Shown here in pieces: positions 1-9,512 of a DNA stretch of 28,631 bases. The DNA comes from Corinectria fuckeliana (lineage: Eukaryota > Ascomycota > Sordariomycetes > Hypocreales > Nectriaceae): contig WPDH01000362.1 of the NCBI GenBank assembly GCA_019137255.1, forward strand, positions 1 to 28,631, written 5' to 3'. The notes beneath the pieces are model-generated. The model saw nothing but the letters and a program-made list of their open reading frames with translations. It was not told the DNA's origin and searched no databases. The position numbers and the translations under genes are program-made. Within the stretch, counting starts at the first letter, position 1, and every line of letters begins with the position of its first letter.

Positions 1-1386
1 CTATAAATCTACTATATATCTAAGCTAATCTTATATAAGCTAAGAGAAAGAGATAAGCTAAGATAAAAAGTACTACTACTTTATAAGAGAAGTCTACTAC
101 TTTAGTAAAAGTAGTATAAACTATCTCTTATTTTATATATATTATATAGATAAGTAAAAATAGTATAATAAGTCTTTACTAAGACTAGGTAAACACTATA
201 GTAAGTAGCTATATAGCTTATACCTATATATATAAAATATATAAAGCCCTACTATTTACTACTATTACTACTACTTAAGCCTTAGTGGCTTTTAACTAAT
301 AACTAAATATAGTAAAATAAATATTTATTCTAACTATATTATCTAATAATTATAAAACCTTTTATAAATATTTAATAGTTACTTTTACTATATCTTAGTT
401 ATACTCTTAAAATCTATTCTAACTTAACTAACTTTCTTTATAAACTATTTTTATATTCTTTTTACTCTTATATTATTACTATATTATATATAATATATAA
501 GCTAAGTAAAATAAAAGATATTAAGATTATAAACTATTTTTTTTCTCCTTTTAAAAATTTTTTTTTACTATAAAACCTACTCTTACTATAAGCTAAGCTT
601 AGTATAAAAATAACTTATAATTAATTTAAAAATCTTATTATTAAGACTAAATATAAACTTAAAGTAATTATCTTAAAAGTTACTTTTCTCTTAGTTTAGA
701 GAATAATAGTAATCTTAGCTAATATTACTATAAGCTATACTTAATATATAAGTAGTAAAATTCTAATTTTACTATCTTTTATAAAAATAATTATAACTAC
801 TATTAAAAAAGTAATATTAGCTGCCTTTTAGAAAACACTTATTAAGATCTTAACTTAAGCTTAAGTTACTTATAATAAGAGGATACTCTTATTTCTAATA
901 GTACTAATATTAAAAGTAATCCTCTCTTATCTTAGTAAGAAGATTATTATTAAGTTATCTAATATAGCTCTTAATATTATATTTTATATACTATTAGATA
1001 CTATAATAATTATTAATTATACTCTTCTAAGAGGTTATCTCTTACTTATAGTAGTCTTATATTATCTCTCTAGTAGAGATATTATAATCCTCTTTTATAA
1101 ACTAATTATAAATCTTCTAAAGGATAATACTTAGATTCTTATTATCTTTAGTATAAGTATATATTAAGTCTTAAAGTAGTTTATAATAGTTACTAAGAGA
1201 GTTTTAACTAGTTATATAAAAAGCTTACTTAAGAACCTTATAGTAAATATCTAATAAGTAAATAATATTAAGATATATACTATANNTAAACTAATAGATA
1301 TAAATAAACTTTATAACTAAGATATAATTATAACTATAAAGGTTTATTAGACTAAGCTTTATTTAAAGGAGATTTAACCTAAGTAG

Positions 1387-1563
1387 TACTTTAAGTACTT
1401 TTACTTTAGATATATTATATAGTACTATTAAGAACAGGCTAGGTATAACTATTATAAGAGGGCTTATTATATAAAAAATATAATATATCTTACTTTTACT
1501 AGTAAGATCTTTTTAGTATATTATAACTATAATAGCTTATACTTAGTATAATCTTATATATAT
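1387..1563 (+). pseudogene. LINE ORF1 zinc-knuckle region, RIP-inactivated
   Basis: In one frame the first knuckle keeps exact CX2CX4HX4C spacing (codons at 1387, 1396, 1411 and 1426), but every Cys and His codon now reads TAC or TAT (Tyr). That is what C-to-T or G-to-A change does to TGC/TGT and CAT/CAC. A second, less regular knuckle follows at about 1444-1480. The third (codons at 1519, 1528, 1540 and 1561) fits the CX2CX3HX6C pattern seen in Tad1-like ORF1 proteins, with the intervening AWS read as V-stop-S. This part of the protein would bind the element RNA. It is not functional. Confidence 0.7.
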
Positions 1564-2198
1564 TATATAGTATAAAAGGAGTAAAAATAAGTAAGAAATA
1601 TTTATATAAAAAGACTTATATAGTTTAGTATTTTAAGTAAGTAGTATAAATATATAATATACTTATTATAAGATATAATAGTATTAATACTAATACTAAC
1701 TATAGTACTAAACTACTCTGCTTAAAAAGGGCTTAAATAGCTTTTAAAATAGTCTTAAACTAAACTAGACTTAGGTTTAAGTTTAACCTTTATAGTATTT
1801 AGTCTAATTAACTAATTAAGAGAGTAAATACTATTAAAAGTTAAAAATAGTATATTAATACTAATTAGTAAGAAGAATAATACTTAAAAAGATAAGAATA
1901 AGTAGTATAAGTAACTTAGACTTAACTTAAAATTAATTAAATACTAGTATATAATTTAAGCTAAGCTTTATAAGAACTTATTATTATAAGTANNTATAAT
2001 TAGCTTTTCTTATAAAGTAAACCTACTTATAACTTATATTACTATTTATATATACTAAGCTTAACTTACTTCCCTCTTAAGTAAGAGTAGTAAGAGGTTT
2101 TTTATCTTATAGCTTACTATAAGAGTTTTTCCCTCTTATTATAAATTAGTCTAAGTTACTTAAAAGAAGAACTAGATAGCTATAAGCTAAATCAGGTA

Positions 2199-2220
2199 TA
2201 AATAAATAAATAAATAAATA
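2199..2220 (+). repeat. (TAAA)n tract
   Basis: About five to six TAAA units preceded by GTA. Tracts like this often form the 3' tail of non-LTR retroelements. The bases that overlap and follow it, TAAATATCTAATAA at 2215-2228, also occur at 1244-1257. This could be a target-site duplication around a ~950 bp insertion, but the match is short and the sequence is low in complexity. Confidence 0.6.
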
Positions 2221-2370
2221 TCTAATAATTATTATATATTTATAAATTATATATACTATATTTAAAAAAATATACTATCTTATAAGAAAATAGCAGGAGT
2301 TAAACTTAGGCTAGACACTAGATCTGCTAGCCCTCTAAAGAGAGAAACACAATACACACAGATCTACAGG

Positions 2371-3323
2371 TAAGTTATTTAAGTGCTACAGGACCTTTCA
2401 GACAGCAACACTCCTAGCAAAGGCTTAACAACCTGTTAGCGGGACCCTAGTTGCGGTTATGTAGTCACCACGTGGCCACCCTGGCGCTCTTGTGTATAAT
2501 CCAATTTAACACATTTAACTACCTATTCCTTGTACCTTGAGGACTCCGGGAAACTAGCGTAAGAACTTCCTTTCAGAGTCCACTACTCACGGTTGGTTGT
2601 TCATGTCTTGGAGGATAGGGGTTTATGGGCTGACTTTCTCCACCAATAGCTTTACTTTGTTCGTGCATGACGTAACGTCGAGTTCTAAACCAAGCCGGCA
2701 CTAGGACGAACTGCTATGTACGTGGTCTTCAGCCCCAACTTTGCAGCGTAGCGTGCTCATAGGTGGGCTTTGCAACTGACACTTGTACTTTAGGCTTGTA
2801 CAAACTTTCGCCGCAATACTGGGTCCCGATGAAACGGTGCGTGGCATGGGGTTGTGCTGAACAGATGTGACGCTAGGTTGGCGACTCGGCACGGAGTTGG
2901 CAACCGCGAAGTCCTCTTTTATCCATTGTGGCATTTGTGTTTGTAGATCGTAATTAGACACGCATCTGTACGAAATAAGATGAATTGACGGAACGTAACC
3001 CTTTGGGACGACATCCACATTAGGACGCAGCTACTCCTCATGGGGTGAGCTGCATCAATTGGTTCGGTTCTCCTCAAGCAAGTCCGGTTGGTGATCGATT
3101 CTGACGCGAGATGTGCATGTTGACAAGTCTCATCGCTTCGCAGCATTTGTGACGGGAATAACAGCGCTACTCGGCGGAACTACCCCTTATTGGAGCGTAA
3201 ACATCAGGGTTGTATCCTCATTGGAACCATCCCATTCGAGCCAACAGGGTTATCCCTGGGTCAGAGCGTTTCATCCCCTTTCTGTTTCAGTCGCCATGTT
3301 TCTGGCATGGGATTTCCACGCTG
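2371..3323. other. Intergenic, no gene recognised
   Basis: Base composition is normal, but I see no convincing coding region. Open frames here are short, overlap on both strands and resemble nothing I know. The segment separates the LINE edge from the pectate lyase promoter and may contain old, unrecognisable repeat remains. Confidence 0.5.
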
Positions 3324-3438
3324 CTCCGGGTCTAAAACACCTTGGCCGCGCAATGCCATGGGCGTCTCCAAGTCGGCATATTTTCTCATTCGTGCAATTT
3401 TCCTCCCCCGCGATTTTCTATGTTTGGTATGTCCCCGC
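3324..3438. promoter_or_regulatory. Candidate CreA/PacC sites upstream of pectate lyase
   Basis: Three matches to the reverse complement of the CreA consensus SYGGRG lie within 115 bp: CTCCGG at 3324-3329, CCCCGC at 3406-3411 and CCCCGC at 3433-3438. A GCCAAG (PacC-type) hexamer in reverse orientation lies at 3341-3346. They are 300-416 bp before the start codon. Fungal pectinase genes are commonly under carbon catabolite and pH control, so the cluster is plausible. Each site is short enough to occur by chance. Confidence 0.3.
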
Positions 3439-3549
3439 TACGCCAGCCCACTCAGTCTCCTTTAATCCCAGCCAGCAATGTCATCTACCGGACGGGACCT
3501 AGTATTCGTGGTATTAGCGAAGAGCCGCAGAAACCCACGACAATGCGCT

Positions 3550-3560
3550 TATATATAAAG
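3550..3560 (+). promoter_or_regulatory. TATA box of pectate lyase gene
   Basis: TATATATAAAG stands alone in a GC-normal stretch about 180 bp before the start codon at 3740. A pyrimidine-rich leader follows (3590-3660), as in many strongly expressed fungal genes. It implies a 5' leader of roughly 150 nt. Confidence 0.5.
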
Positions 3561-3739
3561 ACGCGCCGTCGCAACTGTAATCAGGTCTTTTTCCTGCTCT
3601 TTAACGCAGGCCATCGTCTATCTCTTACAGCATCTTCCTCTCTTTCAACCTCCACATCCAGCGGACCGGTTCCCTGCCTTGCTTTCAACACTATTTAAAC
3701 CCTCTCAAAAATATTCTTTCTGAACCACCCGCAGTCAAG

Positions 3740-4729
3740 ATGAAGTTCTCTCAGATTACTCCCCTGGCTGCCGTCCTCGGCGTTGCTGTTGCCAGCCCCA
3801 CACCTACTGTCCAAAAGGTCGACCGCTCTATTGTCAAGCGTGCCGCCATCACCGACGCATGCGACATTGGCTACGCCAGCACCAATGGCGGAACTACCGG
3901 TGGCACTGGTGGTACCACTACCACCGTGTCCTCGCTTTCCGAGTTCAGCTCTGCTGCCGAGGCTGACGATGCCTACGTCATTGTGGTCGACGGCCAGATT
4001 TCTGGATCTGTCAAGATTCGCGTCGGCTCCGACAAGACCATCGTCGGCAAGTCCGGCGCCTCGCTGACTGGTGTCGGTCTCTACATCAACAAGCAGTCTA
4101 ACGTCATCGTCCGCAACCTCGCCATCTCCAAGGTTGAGGCTGGCAATGGCGATGCCATTGGCATCCAGGCTTCTTCCAACGTCTGGGTGGATCATGTCGA
4201 CTTGTCTTCGGACCGTGACAATGGCAAGGACTTCTATGACGGTCTCCTCGACGTCACCCACGCTTCTGAGTGGGTTACCATCTCTAACACCTACTTCCAT
4301 GATCACTACAAGAACTCCCTTGTCGGCCACTCTGACAGCAACGCCGACGAGGATACCGGCACCCTCCACGTCACCTATGCCAACAACCACTGGAGCAACG
4401 TGGGCTCTCGCTGCCCGTCTGTTCGATTCGGCACTGCTCACATCTACAACAACTACTACGTTGACGTTGAGACCTCTGGTGTTAACACCCGTATGGGTGC
4501 TCAGGTTCTTGTTGAGTCTACTCAGTTCTCCAACGTCAAGAAGGCCATCACCAGCCAAGACTCCGACGAGACTGGCACTGCCGCTGTCAACGATGTCGAC
4601 CTTGGCGGTAGCACAAACGATGCCCCTTCGGGAAGCGCCTTCTCTGTCCCCTATGAGTACAGCCTTGTTGGTAGCGGTAGCGTCGAGAGTTCTGTTGTCG
4701 GCACTGCCGGCAACACTCTCTCCTTTTAG
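3740..4729 (+). CDS. Secreted pectate lyase, polysaccharide lyase family 1
   Basis: This 329-residue intronless protein should cleave de-esterified homogalacturonan by Ca2+-dependent beta-elimination outside the cell. Residues 1-18/19 form a signal peptide, and Lys33-Arg34 is a likely Kex2 pro-peptide site. The body is a PL1 parallel beta-helix. Visible hallmarks are GDAIGIQ (Asp138), WVDHVD (Asp151), DFYDGLLD (Asp167 and Asp171, probable calcium ligands), HYKNSLVG (Lys191) and SRCPSVRFG followed by HIYNNYY. Arg224 and Arg229 have the R-x4-R spacing of Erwinia PelC, where the first Arg is the catalytic base and Lys191 matches PelC Lys190. The start codon sits in a good context (TCAAGATGA) and begins directly with the signal peptide. 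The frame is intact, with C-rich third positions, unlike the flanking AT-rich blocks. Pectin lyase is the close alternative, but the Ca-site aspartates favour pectate lyase. Confidence 0.95.
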   Translation: MKFSQITPLAAVLGVAVASPTPTVQKVDRSIVKRAAITDACDIGYASTNGGTTGGTGGTTTTVSSLSEFSSAAEADDAYVIVVDGQISGSVKIRVGSDKTIVGKSGASLTGVGLYINKQSNVIVRNLAISKVEAGNGDAIGIQASSNVWVDHVDLSSDRDNGKDFYDGLLDVTHASEWVTISNTYFHDHYKNSLVGHSDSNADEDTGTLHVTYANNHWSNVGSRCPSVRFGTAHIYNNYYVDVETSGVNTRMGAQVLVESTQFSNVKKAITSQDSDETGTAAVNDVDLGGSTNDAPSGSAFSVPYEYSLVGSGSVESSVVGTAGNTLSF

Positions 4730-5192
4730 GTATCCTACCTCAGGGATTGAAGCGGTGAGAAATGGAGTGGGTGTTGGTATTGCCTTCGAATAATTTGCTG
4801 ATGGGCTCGACAAATCGACCTGGCTCTGGGAGCCTAGGGTGGCTGTGTTAGGACAAGCTGTATGAGTGACTCGATTGTTTGGGTTCACGGTTGTATATCT
4901 TTTGAACAGAATTGAACATATATTACCTCAACTAATGTGTATGCGCGTATGTCATCGAAGTGGTGAATCTGTTAAGAAAAATTGGACCGGCGGAAGCCGG
5001 TTAAGCAAGGTGGAGCGCGGATCCACGGGAGCTAAGGCATCATCCTACGCAAATAATTACTAACGAAAAAGTGACATTGGGTCTAGGCCTCCTATTTTCG
5101 CTTCTCCTACCTCCTCTCACAATTCTATCACACACTAATCATCAACTTACTACAGCTTGGTTTCCCTTGTTCTACGCTCATTGACGCTCACT
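4730..5192. other. Intergenic between pectate lyase and SQR
   Basis: Contains the pectate lyase 3' region and the SQR promoter or leader. A pyrimidine-rich stretch (5085-5155) precedes the SQR start. TTACTACAG at about 5147-5155 could be the acceptor of a leader intron, but I cannot identify the donor. I see no gene. Confidence 0.5.
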
Positions 5193-6551
5193 ATGTTCTG
5201 CAGCCGCGTAACACTGGCTGCTTGTGCTGCCGGGCGCTCGGCCATGACGGCACAAACTGTTCCGACGATCCGGAATTTCGCCACGGCTTCATCTGCCGTC
5301 TCTGGTTCAAGGGACCACAGGATCGTGGTCATTGGCGGCGGTACCGCGGGTCTCGCTATCAGTCATCAGCTGCTTCGATCCGGCAAGTTCGCTCAGGATG
5401 ACATCGCCGTCGTCGATCCGGCGGAATGGCACCACTACCAGCCTGGATGGACGCTGGTCGGCGGTGGTCTGAAGACAAAGGAGAGCCTGCGACGACCACT
5501 CAGCAGTTTGATTGACCCCAAGCTGAAGCTCTACAGCAAAAGCGTCGGGAGCTTCTCTCCGGAAGGCAACTTTATCATGCTGGGCAACGGCGACAAGGTC
5601 AACTACGACCAGCTCGTTGTTGCGCCCGGCATCGCCGTCGACAACGCCAGTGTCAAGGGCCTGCCCGAGGCCCTTGCTGACCCCCAGTCTCCCGTCTCAT
5701 CCATCTATGGCTACGACACTGTCGGCAAGGTCTTCCCTGCTATTGAGAAGTTCAAGAAAGGTGCCGCCATCTTCACCCAGCCCGCTGGCGTCATCAAGTG
5801 CGCAGGCGCTCCGCAGAAGATCATGTGGCTGGCCTTGGATTACTGGAAGCGAGCAGGCCTCTACAGCCCCAGCAGCCCTTCTTGCTCAGCCGTCAACATC
5901 ACCTTCGCTACCGGCCTTCCCTCTATGTTTGCCGTGCCTAGGTACAGCGCCAAGCTCGAGGAGTTGCGCAAGGAGAGGGGTGTCGAAGGCCTGTTCCAGC
6001 ACGACCTCGTCGCCATTGACGGCAACAAAGCGACTTTTGCTCGCCCTGATGGCCAAGAACAGGTCTCCAAGCGATTCGACCTGTTGCATGTTGTCCCCAA
6101 GATGGGGCCTCACGCCTTTGTCAAGAACAGTGGCTTAGCAAACGAGGCTGGGTACGTTGATGTCGACGAGGCTACCACTCGCCACAAGAAGTACCCTAAT
6201 GTCTGGTCTGCTGGTGATGCCTCCAGCCTGCCCACATCCAAGACGGCAGCAGCCATCACTGCAGAGGCCCCTGTGCTGGTATCCAACTTATTGTCATCTC
6301 TGGAGGGCAAGGAGCTGGAAGCGGCCTATGACGGCTATGCCTCATGCCCACTCGTCACAGGCTACGGCGAGGTCCTTCTTGCTGAGTTCAAGTATGGTGG
6401 AGTGCCCAAGGAAACATTCAGCTGGCTTGGCGTCGACCAGACTATTCCCCGCCGGGCCTTTTACCATCTGAAGAAGGACTTCTTTCCCTGGGTGCACTTT
6501 CAATCCATGGTTAAGGGGACCTGGGCTGGACCTAAGGGCTGGATCAGGTAA
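5193..6551 (+). CDS. hmt2: Mitochondrial sulfide:quinone oxidoreductase
   Basis: The 452-residue flavoprotein oxidises hydrogen sulfide and passes electrons to ubiquinone at the inner mitochondrial membrane (the family of fission yeast Hmt2 and human SQOR). I start at the ATG at 5193. The open frame runs further upstream, but without another ATG. Residues 1-29 make a typical import presequence, rich in Arg, Ser and Ala without acids, with a probable cleavage site at TIRNF/ATASS. The FAD-binding GGGTAG is at 48-53. The two redox cysteines are Cys203 (VIKCAGAPQK) and Cys385 (YASCPLVTGYG), close to human Cys201 and Cys379. The second FAD motif, VWSAGDASSLPTSKTAAAI, is present. The C-terminal part, with aromatic and basic residues, would sit on the membrane. 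No introns are needed. It is collinear with the pectate lyase but unrelated in function; each has its own promoter region. Confidence 0.93.
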   Translation: MFCSRVTLAACAAGRSAMTAQTVPTIRNFATASSAVSGSRDHRIVVIGGGTAGLAISHQLLRSGKFAQDDIAVVDPAEWHHYQPGWTLVGGGLKTKESLRRPLSSLIDPKLKLYSKSVGSFSPEGNFIMLGNGDKVNYDQLVVAPGIAVDNASVKGLPEALADPQSPVSSIYGYDTVGKVFPAIEKFKKGAAIFTQPAGVIKCAGAPQKIMWLALDYWKRAGLYSPSSPSCSAVNITFATGLPSMFAVPRYSAKLEELRKERGVEGLFQHDLVAIDGNKATFARPDGQEQVSKRFDLLHVVPKMGPHAFVKNSGLANEAGYVDVDEATTRHKKYPNVWSAGDASSLPTSKTAAAITAEAPVLVSNLLSSLEGKELEAAYDGYASCPLVTGYGEVLLAEFKYGGVPKETFSWLGVDQTIPRRAFYHLKKDFFPWVHFQSMVKGTWAGPKGWIR

Positions 6552-6834
6552 AAGGGTTCCTGGAGTGTAGGGTGTTGTAAAGCATGTATTTATACCCGAT
6601 GGGCTGAATAAGTAGGCTTCTAGACAACAAGATGCAGCGGAGTAACGTCCAACAAGTCGGTGGTCCTCGAGCCGTTCTATCCAAAACGACTAGGTACTGA
6701 GTGTCTTTGCCATGATCCCCTCACGAGGCAGCTGGCTTGTAAAACTACAGACCATGATTATGAGGTAGGTGAAGTCTCTGAGCTTGCTCCAAGTGCAACA
6801 TTTTTAATGTTAGTCACTATGTCTGTTACGTGTA

Positions 6835-6994
6835 CGGTGGCACATTAGGTAAGGTGCGCCAACGTGTAACAACCTAAAATCCAAAATCGCAAATTGTAAA
6901 ATCATAGAATTACAAAAGAACCAGCTAAATGGCTTTCTAGTCATTAAGATATATAGCTATTTAGTCAATTAGTCGATTAACTAGACAGACAGAT

Positions 6995-7066
<72 letters not shown>

Positions 7067-7309
7067 AGTCAGTCAGACAGACAGACATTCAATCAGTCAG
7101 TCAGTCAGTCAGCTAGCTAGCTAGTAAATCATTCCTTAAGGCCTTTTTTATAAAGAAAGTGTATATAGCTATATATATGACCTTTATATTCCTCTTTTTA
7201 ATATATTATAATCAGTGATTTAGGAAATTATTTTTTGGGATTTCGGTTGTTACACTTTTGGCACACATTATCTAATGTGCGACCGTACACCTTGCCTAAT
7301 GTGCCACCG
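6835..7309. mobile_element. TA-flanked MITE with long terminal inverted repeats
   Basis: This 475 bp element starts CGGTGGCACATTAGG and ends with its complement CCTAATGTGCCACCG, flanked by TA on both sides (6833-6834 and 7310-7311), as in Tc1/mariner-type elements. The inverted similarity continues inward: GTGTAACAACC at about 6863 pairs with GGTTGTTACAC near 7245, so each terminal repeat is over 50 bp. The right arm carries an extra 24 bp module (7264-7287 and 7288-7311). The interior holds a GTCA microsatellite and AT-rich sequence with no coding capacity, so it is non-autonomous. It lies between the SQR gene and the lipase gene. Confidence 0.8.
6983..7115 (+). repeat. (GTCA)n / (GACA)n microsatellite inside the MITE
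   Basis: A tetranucleotide array of GTCA units with scattered GTCT/GACA variants. It opens with GACAGACAGA, carries a long GTCAGTCA run and returns to CAGACAGACAGACA near 7075-7086 before a last GTCA block and GCTAGCTAGCTAG. It makes up much of the non-terminal part of the MITE. Confidence 0.9.
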
Positions 7310-7311
7310 TA
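7264..7311. repeat. Duplicated 24 bp terminal module of MITE
   Basis: Two head-to-tail copies (7264-7287 and 7288-7311) agree at 20 of 24 positions by my hand alignment, and each ends CCGTA. The left terminus of the element has only one copy. Because both copies end at a TA, either could have served as the outer end of the element. Confidence 0.8.
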
Positions 7312-7687
7312 TACAGATCACGAGCAGACTACAAGCAAAACGCCACACAGTTCGGCACATACCGAGAAGCTCAGACATAATTTGAGCATGCATGACTGGG
7401 GGGTGTAGAGACTTGACTCTTTGAGGAGAATTCATTGGGTGTGTCTTTTGCAAGGCGGACTAGCTTCCTCCATAGCTTCAAGCAGGTAGGGTAGCATGTG
7501 AGATTACTGCTCTAGCTAGGCATGACATGCATATGTCGTCATGCAGTGTCACTGATGTTACCAGTTTGGCTGTGCTGTCGAAATCAACAGCGACGGCTAC
7601 GAGGACTCGTCCCCCAATCTCCTCTTCTTCAGAGTTCGCTTTAGACACTTCAATTTTGTCGATTGACTCGATCGTTGGCCTTTTAAC
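7312..7687. other. Intergenic upstream of lipase gene
   Basis: Normal base composition. It lies between the MITE and the lipase start and must hold the lipase promoter. I see no clear TATA box and no gene. Confidence 0.4.
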
Positions 7688-9512
7688 ATGGCACTCGCTC
7701 TTGATGACCCTGACGGACTGGTGAATTTGCGGAATCTTTCTCAAGAGTTACAGAGAACCCTGCCCGACGACAAGTCGATCCCCATTGTCTTTGGTAGGTC
7801 ACAAGAGAAGGCCTGCATACAATTAATGACGCGATAAAGTACCTGGATTTTCTGGTTGGGGCGCACCTTTATTCGGTGCGATCAACTACTTTGGGGGCGT
7901 AATCGATATACCACAACTTCTGGTCGACGAAGGATACACAGTCATTGTCGCCCCAGTCGCCCCAGTATCTACTAATTGGGAGCGCGCCTGTGAGCTCTAC
8001 AGCCAGCTCACCATTGGGAGGTGTGTTTCATCCGAATTCGTTCCGGTTCTCTGGGCTGATTGCTTGTAGATTCAGTACGACAAACTCACTAACAGGCTCC
8101 TTTGACGAGATCTACGACGTAGAGGTTGACTACGGCGCATATTTTGACGCAGATCCCGCTCATGCTCCTGAAGAAACGACTACTGTGGGAAGGAGGCGAG
8201 CCATCTTGTTCACAGACTCGCCGGACTTCGACAATTGGTCATGGCCGGGCCACAAAGTTCATTTCATAGGTCATTCTCAAGGCGGCAATACGATCCGCTA
8301 TCTTATCAGTCTCTTGGCTCGAGGAGCTGGTGACTTGCATCCTGCATACTTCAGCGAGACGGAGAGAGATGACTGGGTCATCTCGGTCACGACCCTGGGG
8401 ACGCCTCACAGGGGGACGACGATTGTTGATGTCTTGAAGAACTTCACGTCTGTAAGTACCTACCTACACTCTTTTCGCTGGTATGTCGTGCTCTTGAAAG
8501 CTAACAAATATTGCAGGGCTCAATGCAACAGGCTGTGAGCTTAGTTGCGAGGCTATTCGCCACGGCCTCATTTTATCCTCCCGAGAAAAGGGCCTATGAC
8601 CTTCAGCTTGATCACTGGGGAATCTGCAGGAAGTCAAGAGAGACATTCCAGGACATGCTCGAGCGGTTTGAATCAGTCGACGGCCCAGTGTGGAAATGGT
8701 TGGATTCTAAAAACAATGGTCTGTACGACAATAGCATCGAAGGTGTTTACCACCTGTCCCAGAACTCATTGGGTGTTTCGACGAAGGCGTTCTACTTCAG
8801 TCTCTCATTCCACGCCACAGATCCCTTTCCTAAAACCTGGCCTTCATGGGGCAGGGACGCATTCGCCTCCTTTCCTATCAACATCGAGAGTTCCGTTCGG
8901 AGTACGACGGAGAATATCCCCATTCTGGGAAAGCTGACAGATATGCTTATCAATGGATTCGCAAGTCTCGGATGGGTTGGCCTCATGGCTGTCACTCGCT
9001 TTCGCTCCTTTGTGGAGTGGGTTACGAAGGCGGTCATCACTCGATTGATCAAGGATTGGGGCTATAATCTGGACCTCCCGGGGCCTGGGATGTACATTCC
9101 GAGAAAAGATGTCATACCAGTCATGCTGCCAACTGTGTACGCCATGGGAGATCAAGACCTTACGACGGAGCAGAAGGATATCTTAGGACCAGATCGGGGA
9201 GATTGGAAGCTGAATGACGGCATTGTCAACACCGAATCCATGTCTGGGCCAATGGACTCTGTGAGCAGCGTTGACTCTCTCACTGATACGGACTTTAGCG
9301 GTCCTGGAAAGAAGGGAACCTACTGGCACCTGGGAGTCAACGATCGGATGGATCATGCTGATGAAATTGGGGTTTTTATCGAGCCAGACACGGTGCGTCT
9401 CCGGGACTTTAATTTATTTTTGACCTCACCAGCTACTAACGTGAACGAAGGGAAACCGCATGAAGGCAATGTATCTGGATATTGCACACTTGGTATCGCG
9501 ACTTCCGTTTGA
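7688..9512 (+). CDS. Lipase resembling bacterial family I.5 (four exons)
   Basis: Proposed exons are 7688-7793, 7840-8020, 8070-8451 and 8517-9512, giving 554 residues. Introns of 46, 49 and 65 bp all have GT-AG ends, and the third has a GCTAAC branch site. Splicing joins frames exactly: exon 1 ends IPIVF and exon 2 opens VPGFSGWG, the oxyanion-side motif. STNWERACELYSQL then matches the SSNWDRACE block of staphylococcal and Geobacillus lipases. Other matches are VDYG (metal-site region of that family), the nucleophile elbow GHSQGG (Ser165), VTTLGTPHRGTT, YDLQLDHWG, LNDGIVNTESM (catalytic Asp457) and DHADEIGV (catalytic His503). It should hydrolyse ester bonds of acylglycerols. No signal peptide is seen, so it may act inside the cell. 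Exon 1 and intron 1 are the least certain part. All catalytic residues are present. Confidence 0.85.

Larger units (their letters stand above)
1..2370 (+). mobile_element. RIP-degraded LINE (Tad1-like) relic, ORF1 portion
   Basis: This is an AT-rich block with almost no CA, TG or CG and stops in every frame. On the + strand three zinc-knuckle fossils of a Tad1-type ORF1 (Gag-like) protein can be read at 1387-1563. The block ends where base composition returns to normal, around 2300-2370. That edge holds a short hairpin-like CTCTAAAGAG followed by an A/C-rich stretch (AAACACAATACACACA), which may be the 3' end. Only about 800 bp lie between the ORF1 knuckles and this edge, so ORF2 (endonuclease, reverse transcriptase) is missing or there is a large internal deletion. 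The 5' end lies outside the window. The class is well supported by the knuckles; the end points are approximate. Confidence 0.7.

Noticed and set aside
3695..4888. 397-codon open frame on the - strand over the pectate lyase
   Set aside because: Antisense shadow of a strongly biased coding sequence; the + strand protein has clear PL1 motifs.
6983..7115. Regular repeat that might suggest a CRISPR or minisatellite array
   Set aside because: It is a continuous tetranucleotide microsatellite without unique spacers, inside a MITE in a fungal genome.
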